Shown here: positions 41,877 to 50,911 of the stretch, piece after piece
How the letters are laid out: each line of letters opens with the position of its first letter
Numbering within the stretch: the first letter of the stretch is position 1
Origin: DAORHV01 sp964513925
GTDB lineage: Bacteria > Patescibacteriota > Gracilibacteria > Peribacterales > Peribacteraceae
Direction: 5' to 3'
Length of the DNA: 64,000 nt
NCBI GenBank assembly: GCA_964513925.1
Contig: CAZENR010000005.1
Location: 25,885 to 89,884 of the forward strand
Notes under the pieces: generated by a model
What the model was told of the DNA's origin: nothing
What the model saw: only the letters and a program-made list of their open reading frames with translations
The model's database searches: none
Position numbers and translations under genes: made by a program

Positions 41877-44053
41877 TGTGATGAGTCGTTAGAAGATGAT
41901 GGGGAATCCACCGGAGTCGTATCGGAAACAGATTCTCCGGTAACGGTAATGATCGTTTCTTTGCTGCTGCGCAGGCCGTCTTTATCGGTTGCTACTAAGA
42001 CGACTCGGAATTGTCCGGTTTTCAAGAACACGTGTGTAGGATCCCGTTCATTACTTTGAGAACCGTCGCCAAAGTCCCATAACCAATTCGTAAACGTGCC
42101 TGTAGAACAAGATGTATCGAACCGGACGCCAAGCGGAGCTTTACCTGACTTACGCGAGGCGATAAAGCACGCGTCGATAAGCGGCGCGCGAACAACAAGT
42201 TGCTGCTTACCCGTGTACACCGTTCCTGCAGTCGTGCGGACATTCAGCGTAATGCTGTACGTGCCCGGTTTTTCGTACAAGTGTTCGATACGAGATCCTG
42301 AGAACTTCGTCTTATCTCCCGCTCCGGTAACGAATCCGTCGCCGAAATCCCACTCGAATCCTGTGATCTCCTCGCCGGGTGCAATAAACGTGTCCGATGC
42401 ATCGAATTTCACTAACGCTGGCGCTGTTGGCGTTGGCGGATCCATTGTGAACTGAACATCCGAAGACGGCGTCCGGACCGTGACACTGATACGCTTTCGC
42501 AACACGTTCTGATCTGGATCGATACCAATCAAATCCAGGAAGTACTTGCCCTCTGATCGGTAAATAGCATTGATCGTCTTATCTGTCGTCAGTACTTCGG
42601 TGGCTCCGGGAGCATCCCAAGAAAAGGAGATCAACGGTTGCGTGGTAATCGGGGTGATATTCACAGTTAACGGCACCTGGCCTTCGATGGTGAAGTTGCG
42701 GACTTCCGGCTTACCCTCAAAACCCAGGTCACGAATCTCCAACGGATTGGTGATCCGAACAATGCGCGTGAGTTTGGCAACGGCTCCGCTTTGCGAGCGA
42801 GCCAGTGCGGTCACGGTGTAGTTTCCAACCTCGTTGTACACCTTCGCAACGCGTAAACCCTCGCCAGTCTTCTGATCTCCGAAGTTCCAGGAAACATTCG
42901 CGATAGGCTCCTCAGTTTTTAAGACGAACAGAACACCGAAGGGCGGCGGACCGAGCAGCGTGGAAGGCTCGGTTTCCAGCGTGATAGGAAATGGCTGAAC
43001 GGGGGGCTTTACGACCTGGACAATACGTTGCAGTGTTTGCTGTGTCTGGTTGCTGAGCGTCATCACGACGGATGAGTTGATGGATCCAAGTTTATGATAC
43101 GTCCACGACGCTGTCGGCTTGTCGCTTTCGTAATCGATATTTCCATCTCCATCAAAGTCCCACTTCGCTTTCACGAGCTTAGGCGCGTTAGAGTCGTTTG
43201 TTCTCGGGAACAAGTGATCAACAGTTAATGCCGTCGGCTCGTCGATAATGGGGTACGGTGGCTCGATACCGAAGCTCGCCCGGGGAATGACAAGCTTTCT
43301 GGAAACGACTTTGCGCGTGTTGTTGGTCATGAGCACGCGGCACACGACAGTGTAAATGCCGGGCTTGGGGAACAGGAATGTTGCTTGAGGATCGAATGTT
43401 TCCTGGTCTATGAGACCATCATTGCCAATATCCCACTCATACTTCAGCGGGCGAAGCTTTTCCAGGTCAAAGATCTTCTTGGCGGTATCCATTCCAAATG
43501 TCACAGAGAGAGGTGAAACCAATTCTGAGGCAGTCTGCGGCGATACCAAGTCCAGAAGCAGCGTTGGCGGGCGCATGATCATACCGACAGTCGCAGCACT
43601 GACAATGAGCATCGGTACTTCGAACAACGCCAAGCGAATCATGGCCATGCGCTGCATTTTTGGCTTCTCTTTTATCGTGCCGATGCGCATGACACCCAGC
43701 AACCCGAGCGCCAGCCAAAAAAACAGGCCCAAGCCGTAAATGGCCATGGCGGCTGATTTCACTTCGCCCAAACTGCCGTCTGGCGTTGGGAAAATGCTCA
43801 CCAGCACAAGGGCAGGCAAGGCGTACACGACAGCAATGATCGCAAATGCAATAACCGTTGGGTTCAGCACCGAGGGTTTCTTTGGCTTTGCAGCTGCGGG
43901 GACTGGAGGAGTCGCAACTGCAGCAGGTGCTGTCTCAGCTGGCTTGGTAGCCACCGGTTCGGCAGGAACAGGATTCTGAGGTACGGCCGTTGGCTGCTGA
44001 GGTTGCGGCGGTCGGATGCCATCTAGCGATGGTGGTGTTTGCGGATCGGTCAT
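41873..44053 (-). CDS. Membrane protein with PKD domains
   Basis: 726 aa. Pro/Ala-rich cytosolic N-terminus (to about residue 62), three or four membrane segments (about 65-165), then an extracytoplasmic chain of Ig-like/PKD domains. Clear PKD signatures are WNFGDQ, WDFGDGF and WDFGDGS, plus degenerate ones (YEWDIGNDG, KWDFDGDG). Ser-rich C-terminus (DSPSSSNDSS). PKD proteins generally act as extracellular spacers or ligand binders. Third gene of the minus-strand operon 45979-41778; a TATACT -10 box also lies 13 nt before its start. Confidence 0.82.
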   Translation of the reverse strand: MTDPQTPPSLDGIRPPQPQQPTAVPQNPVPAEPVATKPAETAPAAVATPPVPAAAKPKKPSVLNPTVIAFAIIAVVYALPALVLVSIFPTPDGSLGEVKSAAMAIYGLGLFFWLALGLLGVMRIGTIKEKPKMQRMAMIRLALFEVPMLIVSAATVGMIMRPPTLLLDLVSPQTASELVSPLSVTFGMDTAKKIFDLEKLRPLKYEWDIGNDGLIDQETFDPQATFLFPKPGIYTVVCRVLMTNNTRKVVSRKLVIPRASFGIEPPYPIIDEPTALTVDHLFPRTNDSNAPKLVKAKWDFDGDGNIDYESDKPTASWTYHKLGSINSSVVMTLSNQTQQTLQRIVQVVKPPVQPFPITLETEPSTLLGPPPFGVLFVLKTEEPIANVSWNFGDQKTGEGLRVAKVYNEVGNYTVTALARSQSGAVAKLTRIVRITNPLEIRDLGFEGKPEVRNFTIEGQVPLTVNITPITTQPLISFSWDAPGATEVLTTDKTINAIYRSEGKYFLDLIGIDPDQNVLRKRISVTVRTPSSDVQFTMDPPTPTAPALVKFDASDTFIAPGEEITGFEWDFGDGFVTGAGDKTKFSGSRIEHLYEKPGTYSITLNVRTTAGTVYTGKQQLVVRAPLIDACFIASRKSGKAPLGVRFDTSCSTGTFTNWLWDFGDGSQSNERDPTHVFLKTGQFRVVLVATDKDGLRSSKETIITVTGESVSDTTPVDSPSSSNDSSQ

Positions 44054-44077
44054 TGGGTTGGTATGCAGTATAGCTCC

Positions 44078-45022
44078 TTACCAGGAGAGGAAGGGAAGTA
44101 GCGCTCCTGAGAAAATAGTGGCAAATACACCATCATCAGGATACTCGATGTCGTTTGGAAGCGGCGGTGACACCGTTGCCTGGGCATAGTTATGGTCAAA
44201 AACTGAAATATCAGCCCGAATCGATAAGGTGCCCCTGTCTAGCGTCAGGTCATGGAGTTTCCAGGATGCGCGGCGTAGCACGAAGGAGTCGGCATCGATC
44301 CAAATCTCTCCTGCTAGCTGGTTGCGTAGCAACGACTTCAGACCCGCATCCTTAGCGCTGACAAGGCTATCGATTACCTCTTGTTTGAGTGCGACCGAAT
44401 AATGGTACATGCGTATGCCTCCGACATTTTCAATGCCGAAATCCTGTCGTATTTCCAGGGCGGAAGCCTGCAATCCAATCCATTGTTGATCCACGCGTTG
44501 CGCTGACAACGATGGCTGCGGAGCAGGGTCGTCGTCGAACGGGAGCGAAATCCAGCGCTTACCTACGTCGCGCATGAGAAGCACTCCGCCCGATTCCGTG
44601 CTGACGCCGTCGATACGGACCATCGGCCGCTGTTGCGGAACAACGGCAAAGGCACCATCTATGCGTGAGGAAACCGCCAGCGAACCAGAAGCGTTCGTGC
44701 TTAGCGAAACTGATAATTGTCCAGTGGCAACCGAACGCTCCTTGCGCACGACTCCGGAACCATGAATTGCGCCTGACATCGTTGCGATCTGCTTGCGATA
44801 CAGCATGAGGTCCACATCGAAGGTTAGCCCGAAGGAATCCAGGGTATTGCTGGCCAGCGCGCTGCGATGCAAGACTTCGGAAGAAGGCAAAGGCAGCGGC
44901 TCGGGCTGTGTACATGAAACGCAAAGAACTGCCGCTACGAAGCCGACGATGACACTGCGAAGCCGCACGCTTCGAAGAATACGCGAGCACCGCGGCAAAA
45001 CAAGAGTGGGTGCGCTCGACAA
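44078..45022 (-). CDS. Lipoprotein, possibly LolA/LppX-like fold
   Basis: 314 aa. The signal peptide ends in VAAVLCVSC (lipobox LCVSC, near Cys-37). The mature part alternates beta-strands and has the look of LolA/LppX_LprAFG lipid-carrier folds (TLDSFGLTFDVDLMLYRKQI, late GEIWIDADSFVLRRASWKLH), but the similarity is only structural-pattern level. Second gene of the operon, 6 nt after 45029-45979 and 24 nt before the PKD gene. Confidence 0.7.
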   Translation of the reverse strand: MSSAPTLVLPRCSRILRSVRLRSVIVGFVAAVLCVSCTQPEPLPLPSSEVLHRSALASNTLDSFGLTFDVDLMLYRKQIATMSGAIHGSGVVRKERSVATGQLSVSLSTNASGSLAVSSRIDGAFAVVPQQRPMVRIDGVSTESGGVLLMRDVGKRWISLPFDDDPAPQPSLSAQRVDQQWIGLQASALEIRQDFGIENVGGIRMYHYSVALKQEVIDSLVSAKDAGLKSLLRNQLAGEIWIDADSFVLRRASWKLHDLTLDRGTLSIRADISVFDHNYAQATVSPPLPNDIEYPDDGVFATIFSGALLPFLSW

Positions 45023-45028
45023 ACGCAG

Positions 45029-45979
45029 TTAGTTCCTGCTGCGATACACCGAAGCATCCAAGTCCGACTCCTGTTCCAGCATGAATTGGACTTTCCTTGT
45101 AATAGAGCCGCGAATTTCCGCCTTGAGCAGTATTACTACAGTTTGGCCCCTTTTGAGTATGTAGCTCGGCTCAAATTTGAGCGTCACTTGCTTGCCGTTT
45201 AGACGGGCAGCGGCAGACGAAAGTACTTTTTGAGAAGACGACTGCAAAGTAAGGTTCAGTAAGTCAAAATCACGTGCAGACTCGTTATTTGTCAAAGTAA
45301 TTGAACGCAGCAATTGGTCGCTAGAACCGTCAGCCGTTAGCTGGAGTCGGGCAACCGTTTCGACTCTTCCGTAGCGAATGAGGCGCGGGTTCACTGGCAG
45401 AAACTTCACGGAGATAGCACCTGCAGTCGTCGGGGAAGTGGAGATTGTGATCTGGTTCCCAGTGGTGAGCTCGGTTCGTGCAGCTGTGGAAACGACATCG
45501 TAGGACATTCGTAGCTCGGCACCGTGCTCTCCGGCTGGTGAAGCAGTTCGCGAAAGGTCACCTACGATTTGCAGCGAAACAGCCTCGCACTTTGGCACTT
45601 GCAACTGCCGTAACCGCAGCCTTGCAATACCATCACTATCAAATGTTGTAGCGCGGGAAATGCGCTTGCCCTGCTCTAGAACATACACACCTGAAATATC
45701 GCGAAGATCTCCAAGGCCCACATGTCGAACTGCAAGCTCAGAAACGACAATATCCGATTCGCACGAGGCTGATAGATCGGCCTGCAGCATGGGAACGCGA
45801 GATGCACCTTGCGGTACCGAGCCGACGCGCTCGGAGCCAAAAACAGAGACAGTAAGGGTGCCGTTACCACCTGGTTGCAGCGTCTCGACGGCGCGCACTG
45901 GTTCTGTCGGCGGCTGCGGCACGGTCATGTAGTCCGTTGTGAGCCGAGCGATGAGCAGGATCGAAGCAATGGTCGTCAT
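45029..45979 (-). CDS. Conserved hypothetical protein, exported
   Basis: 316 aa, not recognised. A short hydrophobic start (MTTIASILLIARLTTDYMTV) may be a signal anchor whose N-terminus is unusually short, consistent with a leaderless start. The rest is beta-rich with LTADGSSDQLLRSITLTNNE, then SAAARLNGKQVTLKFEPSYI and SDLDASVYRSRN; it may be an adhesion-like or S-layer-associated domain. First gene of the four-gene operon with the lipoprotein, PKD protein and 32-residue peptide. A TACACT box lies 6 nt before the ATG. Confidence 0.65.
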   Translation of the reverse strand: MTTIASILLIARLTTDYMTVPQPPTEPVRAVETLQPGGNGTLTVSVFGSERVGSVPQGASRVPMLQADLSASCESDIVVSELAVRHVGLGDLRDISGVYVLEQGKRISRATTFDSDGIARLRLRQLQVPKCEAVSLQIVGDLSRTASPAGEHGAELRMSYDVVSTAARTELTTGNQITISTSPTTAGAISVKFLPVNPRLIRYGRVETVARLQLTADGSSDQLLRSITLTNNESARDFDLLNLTLQSSSQKVLSSAAARLNGKQVTLKFEPSYILKRGQTVVILLKAEIRGSITRKVQFMLEQESDLDASVYRSRN

Positions 45980-45985
45980 GGCAAA

Positions 45986-45991
45986 AGTGTA
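45986..45991 (-). promoter_or_regulatory. -10 box of the PKD operon (leaderless)
   Basis: TACACT on the minus strand, 6 nt before ATG 45979. Confidence 0.5.
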
Positions 45992-46033
45992 CCCAGATCA
46001 TCTGCAGGCAGACCACTATTTCTTGCAGAATAT

Positions 46034-46939
46034 TCACCAACGCCCGCTTGCACCACCTCCGCCAAAGCCACCTCCCCCAAAACCCCCGAAACCGCCACCG
46101 CTTCCTCCCCCGCCCCATCGACCGCCGCCTCCCGGACCCCAATTGCCGCCAGCCCACCAACTTGTCGGGCCACGAGCGCGGTAGTTTCGCGATACGACAA
46201 AATCCAGGAAGAGACCGAGCACAATCAGCACCGGAATGCTTAGCCACCAACCGTAGAACAACGCCAGCGCAAGCCCGCCGAAGAAACCGAACACGCCTCC
46301 CAGCCACCACGATCTCGTGCGAGCCAGAATCGAAAGCACCCATTGGAGTGCAATAAACAACGCAAACAGAGGAAACGCCGTCATCTCATCGTTCTGCACG
46401 CTCGTTTCGGCATAGCGATCCGAGGTGTACTCGTTACCAATGTGTTTCTGTAGGGCGTCTACAGCCGCAGCAATTCCGCTCGCGTAATCACCTTGTCGAA
46501 ACGCAGGTACGACGTCAGTTTCAATAATTCCCTTCGCGACAAGATCGGGCACGGCTCCTTCAAGCCCGTAGCCGACCTCGAAACGAACGGCACGATCGTC
46601 ATAGGAAACAAGCATGAGAATGCCGTTGCTATGCTGCTTGTCGCCAATACCGTACTTGCGCGCAATTTGCAGTGACACATCTTCGAGCTGCTCGTAGCCG
46701 AGCGAACGAATGATGACCACTGCGATCTGATTGCTGGTCTTGGCGTAATAGTCGGCTAACGCGGCTTCGAGACTGGCTTCTTTCTGCGGTTCGATCAGTG
46801 GCGGCGTTACGCCGGAAACATCGGTTACGTATCCGTCGTTAGGCGGAACGTCGAAAGCGAGGGCGCTGGGGACAAACAATGACACCACACCCACGAAAAG
46901 CATGAGAGCGGTTCCCCGTTGGCTCCAACGCGCTTGCAT
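46034..46939 (-). CDS. TPM-domain (YgcG-like) exported protein
   Basis: 301 aa. Signal peptide (ALMLFVGVVSLFVPSALA), then the TPM fold: YVTDVSGVTPPLI, NQIAVVIIRSLGYEQLEDVS, KQHSNGILMLVSYDDRAVRF and EVGYGLEGAVPDLVAKGIIE. Two membrane segments follow, then a Gly-rich tail ending GGGGFGGGGASGRW, typical of the family. It follows lemA by 12 nt; the lemA-TPM pair is widespread, with a proposed but unproven envelope role. Confidence 0.88.
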   Translation of the reverse strand: MQARWSQRGTALMLFVGVVSLFVPSALAFDVPPNDGYVTDVSGVTPPLIEPQKEASLEAALADYYAKTSNQIAVVIIRSLGYEQLEDVSLQIARKYGIGDKQHSNGILMLVSYDDRAVRFEVGYGLEGAVPDLVAKGIIETDVVPAFRQGDYASGIAAAVDALQKHIGNEYTSDRYAETSVQNDEMTAFPLFALFIALQWVLSILARTRSWWLGGVFGFFGGLALALFYGWWLSIPVLIVLGLFLDFVVSRNYRARGPTSWWAGGNWGPGGGGRWGGGGSGGGFGGFGGGGFGGGGASGRW

Positions 46940-46951
46940 TGCGATGCAGGC

Positions 46952-47527
46952 TTATTGATCAAAATTAACAACCGGTGCCTTTTCGCTGCCTGGAGACGCC
47001 TGGAACGGCTGCTGAGTGTCGAACCCAAAAATTCCAGCGGCAATGCTGCCGGGGAACCGCTGTACTTGGAGGTTGTACGTCATGACAGCATCGTTGAAAT
47101 CTTTTCTGGCTACGGCGACGCGGTTCTCTGTGCCCTCCAGCTGGGTCATAAGATCGCGGAATGCCTGCGTAGCTTGCAGCTGCGGGTATGCCTCGACCGT
47201 TACAAGCAACCTCGACAAAGCAGAATCGAATGTCTGAGCAGCCTGGATCTGCTGACTCCTGTCTCCGACAGTTTTAGCCTGAGCCCATGCACTGCGAGCC
47301 TCGGTTACGCCGCGGAAGGTTTCCTGCTCAAAGTTTGCAGCACCTTGTACCGTGCTGACCAAATTCGGGATGAGATCCAGACGGCGTTCGTACTGTGTTT
47401 GCACCTGCGCCCACATATTGTCGACGGATGCCCTTGTTGTAACCAAGCCATTATATGAACTTATCAACCATCCAAAGAAGATGACTGCGACAACAAGCAG
47501 CGCAATCCAGGGGGAGAACTTTTTCAT
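46952..47527 (-). CDS. lemA: LemA family protein
   Basis: 191 aa. An N-terminal membrane helix (WIALLVVAVIFFGWLISSYN) is followed by the LemA coiled-coil domain: ASVDNMWAQVQTQYERRLDL, IPNLVSTVQGAANFEQETFR, then LLVTVEAYPQLQATQAFRDL and TENRVAVARKDFNDAVMTYN. ATG 47527 is chosen over the open frame to 47656 because of the promoter 27 nt upstream and the family start. First gene of the lemA-TPM operon. Confidence 0.92.
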   Translation of the reverse strand: MKKFSPWIALLVVAVIFFGWLISSYNGLVTTRASVDNMWAQVQTQYERRLDLIPNLVSTVQGAANFEQETFRGVTEARSAWAQAKTVGDRSQQIQAAQTFDSALSRLLVTVEAYPQLQATQAFRDLMTQLEGTENRVAVARKDFNDAVMTYNLQVQRFPGSIAAGIFGFDTQQPFQASPGSEKAPVVNFDQ

Positions 47528-47554
47528 AAACACAGAGGGGAAGAAGCGTGCGGC

Positions 47555-47560
47555 AGTATA
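47555..47560 (-). promoter_or_regulatory. -10 box for lemA
   Basis: TATACT, 27 nt before ATG 47527. Leader CTTCTTCCCCTCTGTGTTT, pyrimidine-rich. Confidence 0.55.
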
Positions 47561-47570
47561 GCACAAACTC

Positions 47571-47951
47571 CTATAGCCCCGGGCCCGGCTTCGGAGCCGT
47601 CCAGCCGCGCAACCACTGCGCCGTGGCATCTGATGCCGTATCCAACTGCCCCGCACGAAGCCATGTGGGGTGAATATTTGCGAGCTTCAAGCCGGTAAGC
47701 ACGCCGTAGGTAGTGAGTCCGCCCAGTACAACACCCTTCGTCACGGGGTTCGTAAGTAATGCACCGCCTGCCTTTTGGGCCAGCGTAGCCTTGCCTTCTT
47801 TCAAGCCTTTCTTGTACCCCTCATTCTGTAGATCAAGCTCACGCTTAAAGGCATCGAAATGTTTGCGCTGCTCCGGTGACATGTTCATTTTCTCAACATC
47901 TATGCCTTTCTCGCGGAGAACTTCGATGGGGTTCGACTGTTTCTTAGCCAT
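47571..47951 (-). CDS. Hypothetical protein with central hydrophobic segment
   Basis: 126 aa, not recognised. A charged helical N-terminus (NPIEVLREKGIDVEKMNMSP and EQRKHFDAFKRELDLQNEGY) precedes one hydrophobic stretch (GVVLGGLTTYGVLTGLKLA) and a C-terminus rich in Trp and Pro. It lies 10 nt downstream of the next hypothetical gene, so the two are probably co-transcribed. Confidence 0.65.
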   Translation of the reverse strand: MAKKQSNPIEVLREKGIDVEKMNMSPEQRKHFDAFKRELDLQNEGYKKGLKEGKATLAQKAGGALLTNPVTKGVVLGGLTTYGVLTGLKLANIHPTWLRAGQLDTASDATAQWLRGWTAPKPGPGL

Positions 47952-47961
47952 GCAAATGGGG

Positions 47962-48381
47962 TTAAGAAGCTGAGGACATTGTTGATCGGTTTGCCTTCAT
48001 GAGTGCATGCCTTGCATTCGTGATCGCTGCAATATCGAACAAGTCATCTTGGCTTTTTGCATCGCGCAACAGCAGTTCGACAAGTGCAGTCATGCCCAAA
48101 GCCCCGATACCAAACAGCAGCAGTGCAAATGCGTCGTCTGACACGCCTTCAGGGGCAAGCTCGGTCAATTTCTCGCCAAGATCGAGTTTGGCATTGATCT
48201 TCTTCACCAGTTTTTCCATCTGTGGGTTTTTACCTCTTGCAAGCAGCTTCATACGCTTATCCAACTCTTCCGGTGTTTCGCAGGCCTCCAGCTTCTCCTC
48301 TTTCAATTCCCACTTCCACTCTTGGAGCAAGTCCGACCGGAGTAACTTCTGCTCAAACTGCGTAAGGTACAGAGACGGCAT
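47962..48381 (-). CDS. Hypothetical helical protein
   Basis: 139 aa, not recognised. Strongly charged helices (QEWKWELKEEKLEACETPEE) and a hydrophobic segment (DAFALLLFGIGALGMTALVEL). A TATATT box lies 21 nt before the ATG. First of two co-directional hypothetical genes. Confidence 0.65.
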   Translation of the reverse strand: MPSLYLTQFEQKLLRSDLLQEWKWELKEEKLEACETPEELDKRMKLLARGKNPQMEKLVKKINAKLDLGEKLTELAPEGVSDDAFALLLFGIGALGMTALVELLLRDAKSQDDLFDIAAITNARHALMKANRSTMSSAS

Positions 48382-48439
48382 AGCGTTTGGAAGAATGACG
48401 ACAATATACCGACGTTTTCACAAAAGAGGCAAGCAGGCG

Positions 48440-49099
48440 CTACTGTTCAACAGTGGCATCTGCTCGGATATGCACAACGACTGCCGCATCTACAGGTGGG
48501 GCGTTGTCAGCCTGCGCATACAGGAAGTGAATGCGAATGCCCCCGTCAGCCAGTTGCGTAGCGCCGATGAACTGTGACTTGTTCCCGAGGGGATACCCGC
48601 CAACGTACTCGGCCGTTCCGTCGTTGTTCCTGAGTACGGCGAGTTCAACAAACGTCTGTCCGCCAATAGTGATAGAGAGCGGCAACAGCGCATCGGGCTT
48701 ACGGTCTCCAGTAATGTCGGCATCCGTTCGGCGCAGCAGATCGACAGATGCCTCGGCCACTCCCCTACTCCCTGACGCTGCTTTGTAGATACCTTGCTCG
48801 TTCAATTTCAACGTAAAAGGCCTGCCTGCGCGCATGAGCGCGGAGCGTACAGAAGGATCTGCAATGATGAAGCGTGCCGCCACAATCTGCCCATCCTCTA
48901 ACGGCTCGCCCATAGGCAATTCGTTGGACCCGGATGTTTGATTGCCGTCGTCTTGCGCTGCATCTGGTTGCCCCACCAGGCTGCCACGCAAGAAAGCCAT
49001 GCGTGACATACTGCTCAGCACCACCACGATTGCCGTGGTAATCAGGAGCGCAATGGCGAACGGAAGGCGGCGCACCAGCGGTTGCATGAGACGAAGCAT
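48440..49099 (-). CDS. Hypothetical membrane-anchored protein
   Basis: 219 aa from ATG 49099; ATGs at 49114 and 49087 are alternatives, and the last gives a leader of about 31 nt from a TATACC box. One N-terminal membrane segment (FAIALLITTAIVVVL), Asn/Gly/Asp-rich linker, then a compact exported domain (IVAARFIIADPSVRSALMRA, DADITGDRKPDALLPLSITI, VGGYPLGNKSQFIGATQLAD). The D-x-T-G-D-x-x-P-D segment recalls Ca-binding repeats in FG-GAP proteins, not enough for assignment. Divergent from the Sel1 lipoprotein. Confidence 0.65.
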   Translation of the reverse strand: MLRLMQPLVRRLPFAIALLITTAIVVVLSSMSRMAFLRGSLVGQPDAAQDDGNQTSGSNELPMGEPLEDGQIVAARFIIADPSVRSALMRAGRPFTLKLNEQGIYKAASGSRGVAEASVDLLRRTDADITGDRKPDALLPLSITIGGQTFVELAVLRNNDGTAEYVGGYPLGNKSQFIGATQLADGGIRIHFLYAQADNAPPVDAAVVVHIRADATVEQ

Positions 49100-49120
49100 A
49101 CACCGCAGGAGCATTTTCGG

Positions 49121-49126
49121 TATACT
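49121..49126 (+). promoter_or_regulatory. -10 box of the Sel1 lipoprotein gene (leaderless)
   Basis: TATACT with 7 nt to ATG 49134. The in-frame ATG at 49128 is too close to the -10 to be transcribed. Confidence 0.5.
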
Positions 49127-49133
49127 CATGTCC

Positions 49134-49775
49134 ATGCACAGAATCCGCGGAAGCGCCCTCGTTCTTATTGCCATCCTTGCTGGATGCTCGTTCAGTATAA
49201 GCAACGACGATGCTAAAACGGCATTCAAGCTCGCATACGATCACGAACACGGGATCAATGTAAGCATAGACATGGAAAAAGCCGCCTTCTATTACCGGCA
49301 GGCAGCCGAGGGAGGTCTAGCAGAAGCCCAGTTCAACTTGGGTAACCTATACCTTGCCGGCAGCGGTGTGGCATTGAATCCGTCCGAAGCGGTGAACTGG
49401 TTCCGCAAGGCGGCCGAACAGGGCTTGCCCGAGGCGCAATACAATTTGGCAAACGCCTACCGCACCGGACAGGGTATTGAACAAGATTTCAAACGAGCAG
49501 TGCAGTGGTACCGCAACGCGTCCGACCGTGGCCTGCCGCAGGCACAATACAACCTGGGGGCCATGTTCGGTAACGGCGAAGGGGTGCCGCAGGATTACGC
49601 ACAGGCTTACTACTGGCTGCTACTTTCAGCAAAACAAGGTTACGCGCAAGCTAATACGTACCTGAACAACTTCCGACCCGATCTCTCGCCAGAGATGCGT
49701 TCGAAAATTGAGCAAGAAGTAGACCGTGTTCGGGCTTCGTACGTGCAGGACATGCAAGGCCTGCAGCAGCAATAG
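49134..49775 (+). CDS. Sel1-repeat lipoprotein
   Basis: 213 aa. Signal peptide and lipobox ALVLIAILAGC. Four Sel1-like repeats follow (AAFYYRQAAEGGLAEAQFNL, AVNWFRKAAEQGLPEAQYNL, AVQWYRNASDRGLPQAQYNL, AYYWLLLSAKQGYAQA), each with the A-x2-NLG-x2-Y pattern. Sel1 solenoids are protein-interaction scaffolds; partner unknown. Start 49134 is set by the promoter spacing. It converges with the peroxiredoxin gene 7 nt away. Confidence 0.88.
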   Translation: MHRIRGSALVLIAILAGCSFSISNDDAKTAFKLAYDHEHGINVSIDMEKAAFYYRQAAEGGLAEAQFNLGNLYLAGSGVALNPSEAVNWFRKAAEQGLPEAQYNLANAYRTGQGIEQDFKRAVQWYRNASDRGLPQAQYNLGAMFGNGEGVPQDYAQAYYWLLLSAKQGYAQANTYLNNFRPDLSPEMRSKIEQEVDRVRASYVQDMQGLQQQ

Positions 49776-49782
49776 CGCAACG

Positions 49783-50232
49783 CTAGGCACCTGCTGCCTG
49801 CGCATCGGCAAGCACCATGGCTGCATGCACGTTGCAGTCGAACCCGGTGTAGATCTTCTGAATCACTCCTGCAGGATTGATGAGAAATGACACGCGTTTG
49901 CCAAAACCCTGATCTGTGGCGCCGAACAACTCTATCAATTTGCGGTCTGCATCGACCAGCAGCGGAAATGGCAGCTTGTACTTGCCGATGAACTTCTTAT
50001 GACTCTCGGTAGAATCCTTACTTGCCCCTAATACGGTAATTTTGCCGTCAAATGCGTCGAAGACATCGCGAATGCCGCAGGCTTGGATGGTACAGCCCGG
50101 GGTGTCATCCTTGGGATAAAAATACAACAGCAACCATGAACCTTTGCAGCTCTCGGAAGAATGTTGTGCTCCATCTTGGTCAAGGGCACTCCAAGCTGGG
50201 GAAGGTGAACCGGCGGAAAGCGTTGTTGGCAT
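49783..50232 (-). CDS. Thioredoxin-dependent peroxiredoxin (Bcp/PrxQ type)
   Basis: 149 aa cytosolic peroxidase. FYPKDDTPGCTIQACGIRD has the peroxidatic Cys (TPGCT) and, five residues on, the resolving Cys (ACG) of the PrxQ subgroup. DSTESHKKFIGKYKLPFPLL and GFGKRVSFLINPAGVI complete the family pattern. Reduces H2O2 and organic peroxides using thioredoxin. Confidence 0.94.
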   Translation of the reverse strand: MPTTLSAGSPSPAWSALDQDGAQHSSESCKGSWLLLYFYPKDDTPGCTIQACGIRDVFDAFDGKITVLGASKDSTESHKKFIGKYKLPFPLLVDADRKLIELFGATDQGFGKRVSFLINPAGVIQKIYTGFDCNVHAAMVLADAQAAGA

Positions 50233-50322
50233 GCGTTCATGCTAGCGAAATTCCTTTTCAAAACGAAAGCGTAACATGAAACGCTTCGGCATTTATGCAA
50301 GTGCAGGGACCAAAAAAGCGAG

Positions 50323-50328
50323 TATAAT
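50323..50328 (+). promoter_or_regulatory. -10 box of the Ser-rich secreted protein gene
   Basis: Consensus TATAAT, 26 nt before ATG 50355. Leader TTTTTCCCCCATCTTC. Confidence 0.6.
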
Positions 50329-50354
50329 CCCTTGGTCATTTTTCCCCCATCTTC

Positions 50355-50864
50355 ATGAAGAACATGCATTCCGTTTCTGCCGTGGTCGCCGGGGCACTCG
50401 TGCTCAGCATGGCTACCGCAGCATTTGCTCAAACTAACGAGAGCAGCTCCTCGTCCTCATCGTCTTCTGCTTCGAGCACATCCGTCTCCTCCTCGCAGAG
50501 CAGCTCCGTCTCGTCTTCCGCAGCCAGCACCTCTTCTAGCTCATCCACTTCGACCTCCTCTTCATCGTCCGTTTCCTCGAGCACTGCAACCTCTTCCTCC
50601 GTATCATCGAGCGTTTCCAGCTCCACTGCGCCCCAGGGTTGCGCTGCACCCATGCTCGGCAAGCTGAAGCGCGATCAGCGCAGCAAGGCCTTGAAGGCTT
50701 GGCGCAAGTGCAAGGCCGACGAGAAGCTGGCAAAGATGAAAGCCAAGATGGAAAAGAAGGTTCAGAAAATGGAAAACAAGATGGAGCGCATGGAGGACAA
50801 GATGAAAAAGCGCGGCGAACACTCCGACGACGACTCCTCGTCCAGTAGCTCCTCTAGCAACTAA
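50355..50864 (+). CDS. Secreted Ser-rich protein with Lys/Glu coiled-coil
   Basis: 169 aa, not assigned to a family. Signal peptide (VVAGALVLSMATAAFA, cleavage before QTN), a ~65-residue Ser/Thr/Val block, two cysteines (QGCAAP and WRKC), then a highly basic helical segment with Met/Lys/Glu heptads (AKMKAKMEKKVQKMENKMER) and a DDD-Ser8-N end. The composition echoes the surface proteins at 17-25 kb, without DUF4215 repeats or TGPG tail. Possible cell-surface or nucleic-acid-binding protein. Own promoter and terminator. Confidence 0.75.
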   Translation: MKNMHSVSAVVAGALVLSMATAAFAQTNESSSSSSSSSASSTSVSSSQSSSVSSSAASTSSSSSTSTSSSSSVSSSTATSSSVSSSVSSSTAPQGCAAPMLGKLKRDQRSKALKAWRKCKADEKLAKMKAKMEKKVQKMENKMERMEDKMKKRGEHSDDDSSSSSSSSN

Positions 50865-50875
50865 GCGAATACCTT

Positions 50876-50911
50876 GAAACGGACCGCTAAAACGAGCGGT
50901 CCGTTTTTTTA
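50876..50911. terminator. Intrinsic terminator after the Ser-rich gene
   Basis: Stem AACGGACCGCT/AGCGGTCCGTT with a 6-nt loop and seven T on the plus strand. It also lies directly after the stop of the convergent MFS gene. Confidence 0.9.
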
